From assembly GCF_001625215.2 (NCBI RefSeq), contig NC_030384.2:32414527-32478526 (forward strand): 64,000 nucleotides of DNA. Reading direction: 5' to 3'. The position numbers and the translations under genes are program-made. Source of the stretch: Daucus carota subsp. sativus (taxonomy: Eukaryota; Streptophyta; Magnoliopsida; Apiales; Apiaceae). Shown one piece after another: positions 62,904 through 64,000 of the stretch. Numbering within the stretch: position 1 is the stretch's first letter; every line of letters starts with the position of its first letter. The notes beneath the pieces were generated by a model. It did not search any database and was not told where the DNA came from. It was given only the letters and a program-made list of their open reading frames with translations.

Positions 62904-63884
62904 TGTTAGGAATCAATAATTTTTGATGATAACATAAACATTTTTGTAACATGTCTTACTTAGAATCTTTATCAAATTTCAGTTGTAATTGTTACATTTC
63001 TTGTCTTTGGGAATTATCAACGGATGGGTAGAATAGGATGGCTAATTGTAAATATCCAATGCCATGTAATTTTATCTAAGTGAAGGATATTCAACTGATG
63101 AGATGTAACTGTTCAACTGATAAAGACTGGATGATGTTTCAACTGATGAAAATCAAGCATTCAACTGAAGACAAAGTGTTCAACGGATAATGCTGAGGAA
63201 TTCAACTGATAAGACTGGAACAGCATTCAACGGATGGAGTTTGTAATTCATTCAACTGATGAGCCAGGCATTCAACTGATAAAGTCAATAGCAGTTGAAA
63301 GCAACCAGAACCTTCAACTGATGAAGCAAAGAGCAGTTGAAAGTGACTAGAGCTTAAGTCTGACAAATCACATGGATCGAATTACACTAAAATAGACATG
63401 GAAGCCTAATTAGGAAAATAAAGAAGAAGCAGAAACATACTTATCTCATGCAGTGCAATCTGGATCAAATCAAGATGATGGTCAAAGATGAAGACATCTC
63501 AGAAAGCATGCATAAGACAAAGTTGTGCAGCATTGTTTTTAGATTAGAGTGCATTTTGTAATCTAGCTAAAAGCTTTGTAAAACTTGGGGTATATAACCA
63601 AGTTAGCAGCATCAGTTGAACTTGTTCAAATTACTTGAGAGAAAAATCTGAGAGTTAGAACTTGTTGAGTGATGAACCAGCAGCTGTGCGAATTGTAAAC
63701 AATCCACAGATTCTTCTATATAAAATCTCACGGGTGGATCATTCAATCCACCCGTATTTTTAATACTTGGTGTTTTTCTGTTTACTGTGTTCTTAGTGTA
63801 CCATTCTTGAATCTTTTAAGTTTGTAAAAGATTGTATTCAACCCCCCCTTCTACAATCTTTCTCATAGTTGGTGTAAAATAACA
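62904..63884 (+). mobile_element. Copia-type solo LTR, 981 bp
   Basis: TGTTAGGAATCAATAATTTT at the start and AAAATAACA at the end (TG...CA), flanked by the exact 5-base duplication AGGTT at 62899-62903 and 63885-63889. A GGTATATAACC promoter-like box lies near 63589, and CAACCCCCCCTTCTACAATC near the right end is typical of asterid Copia LTR ends. No internal region, so it is a solo LTR. Confidence 0.85.
63013..63335. repeat. Dispersed TTCAACTGATGA motif array inside the LTR
   Basis: About eleven copies of TTCAACTGATRA or TTCAACGGAT lie in 320 bases, separated by unrelated spacers of 10-35 bases. All are in the same orientation. Confidence 0.75.
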
Positions 63885-64000
63885 AGGTTGCAGAACAAAT
63901 GGCAGGATAATATCTTCCCACAAACTCAGCAACAAAATAACTAACGCTACAATCGTGGAAGAGATGAGTGAGCGCTTAATTTGGAAAGATAAAGTAGTTA

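Noticed and set aside
63013..63335. CRISPR-like spaced repeats
   Set aside because: Repeats are short and variable, spacing is irregular, and the array sits within a plant LTR.

Overview
This window is nuclear DNA of a flowering plant, most likely a dicot. The evidence is spliced genes with GT-AG introns, single-copy plant families (IRX9, IQD, type-B response regulator, PWWP), AT-rich intergenic DNA, and plant transposons with readable target-site duplications. A Copia-type solo LTR and 'CTCCCTCTGTCCC' elements fit an asterid-like genome, but the species cannot be named from sequence alone. No prokaryotic, viral or organellar gene was seen.

Layout. (1) 88-519 (-): a two-exon secreted-peptide precursor with two 22-residue DY repeats resembling plant tyrosine-sulfated peptides (PSY/RGF type). 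(2) 520-4660: transposons, including a tandem duplication whose two copies were each hit by a different element. (3) 4794-6993 (+): a seven-exon type-B response regulator with an apparent 1-base frameshift. (4) 7040-12540: transposon-rich DNA (hAT, Tourist, Stowaway-like). (5) 12960-13748 (-): an intronless basic protein. (6) 14121-15760: LINE remnant. (7) 17232-18774: solo LTR. (8) 19449-20647: a 440-bp tandem duplication ending at a Helitron-like 3' terminus. (9) 23814-25388 (+): IRX9, xylan synthesis. (10) 26690-30658 (+): an IQ67-domain calmodulin-binding protein. (11) 31976-35761 (+): mitochondrial TIM14/PAM18 with its start codon alone in the first coding exon. (12) 37025-41265 (-): a membrane-anchored alpha/beta hydrolase. 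(13) 42500-43866 (+): ribosomal protein S23. (14) 47147-53492 (-): a 1487-residue Ser/Pro-rich protein whose last exon encodes about eight diverged tandem repeats of roughly 110-125 residues. (15) 55914-58454 (-): a PWWP protein with an RRM-like C-terminus. (16) 58799-64000: inverted-repeat element, AT-rich DNA and a Copia-type solo LTR.

The genes form no operon or visible cluster. They are ordinary dispersed plant genes serving cell wall synthesis, calmodulin signalling, protein import, translation, chromatin and cytokinin-type signalling. Hydrolase and RPS23 are divergently transcribed from about 1.2 kb of shared intergenic DNA. Exon coordinates were derived by hand from splice signals and reading-frame continuity and have not been tested against transcripts. 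The most noteworthy items are the duplicated DY-peptide precursor, the eight-repeat exon, the frameshifted response regulator, and the dated nesting of transposons with exact target-site duplications.
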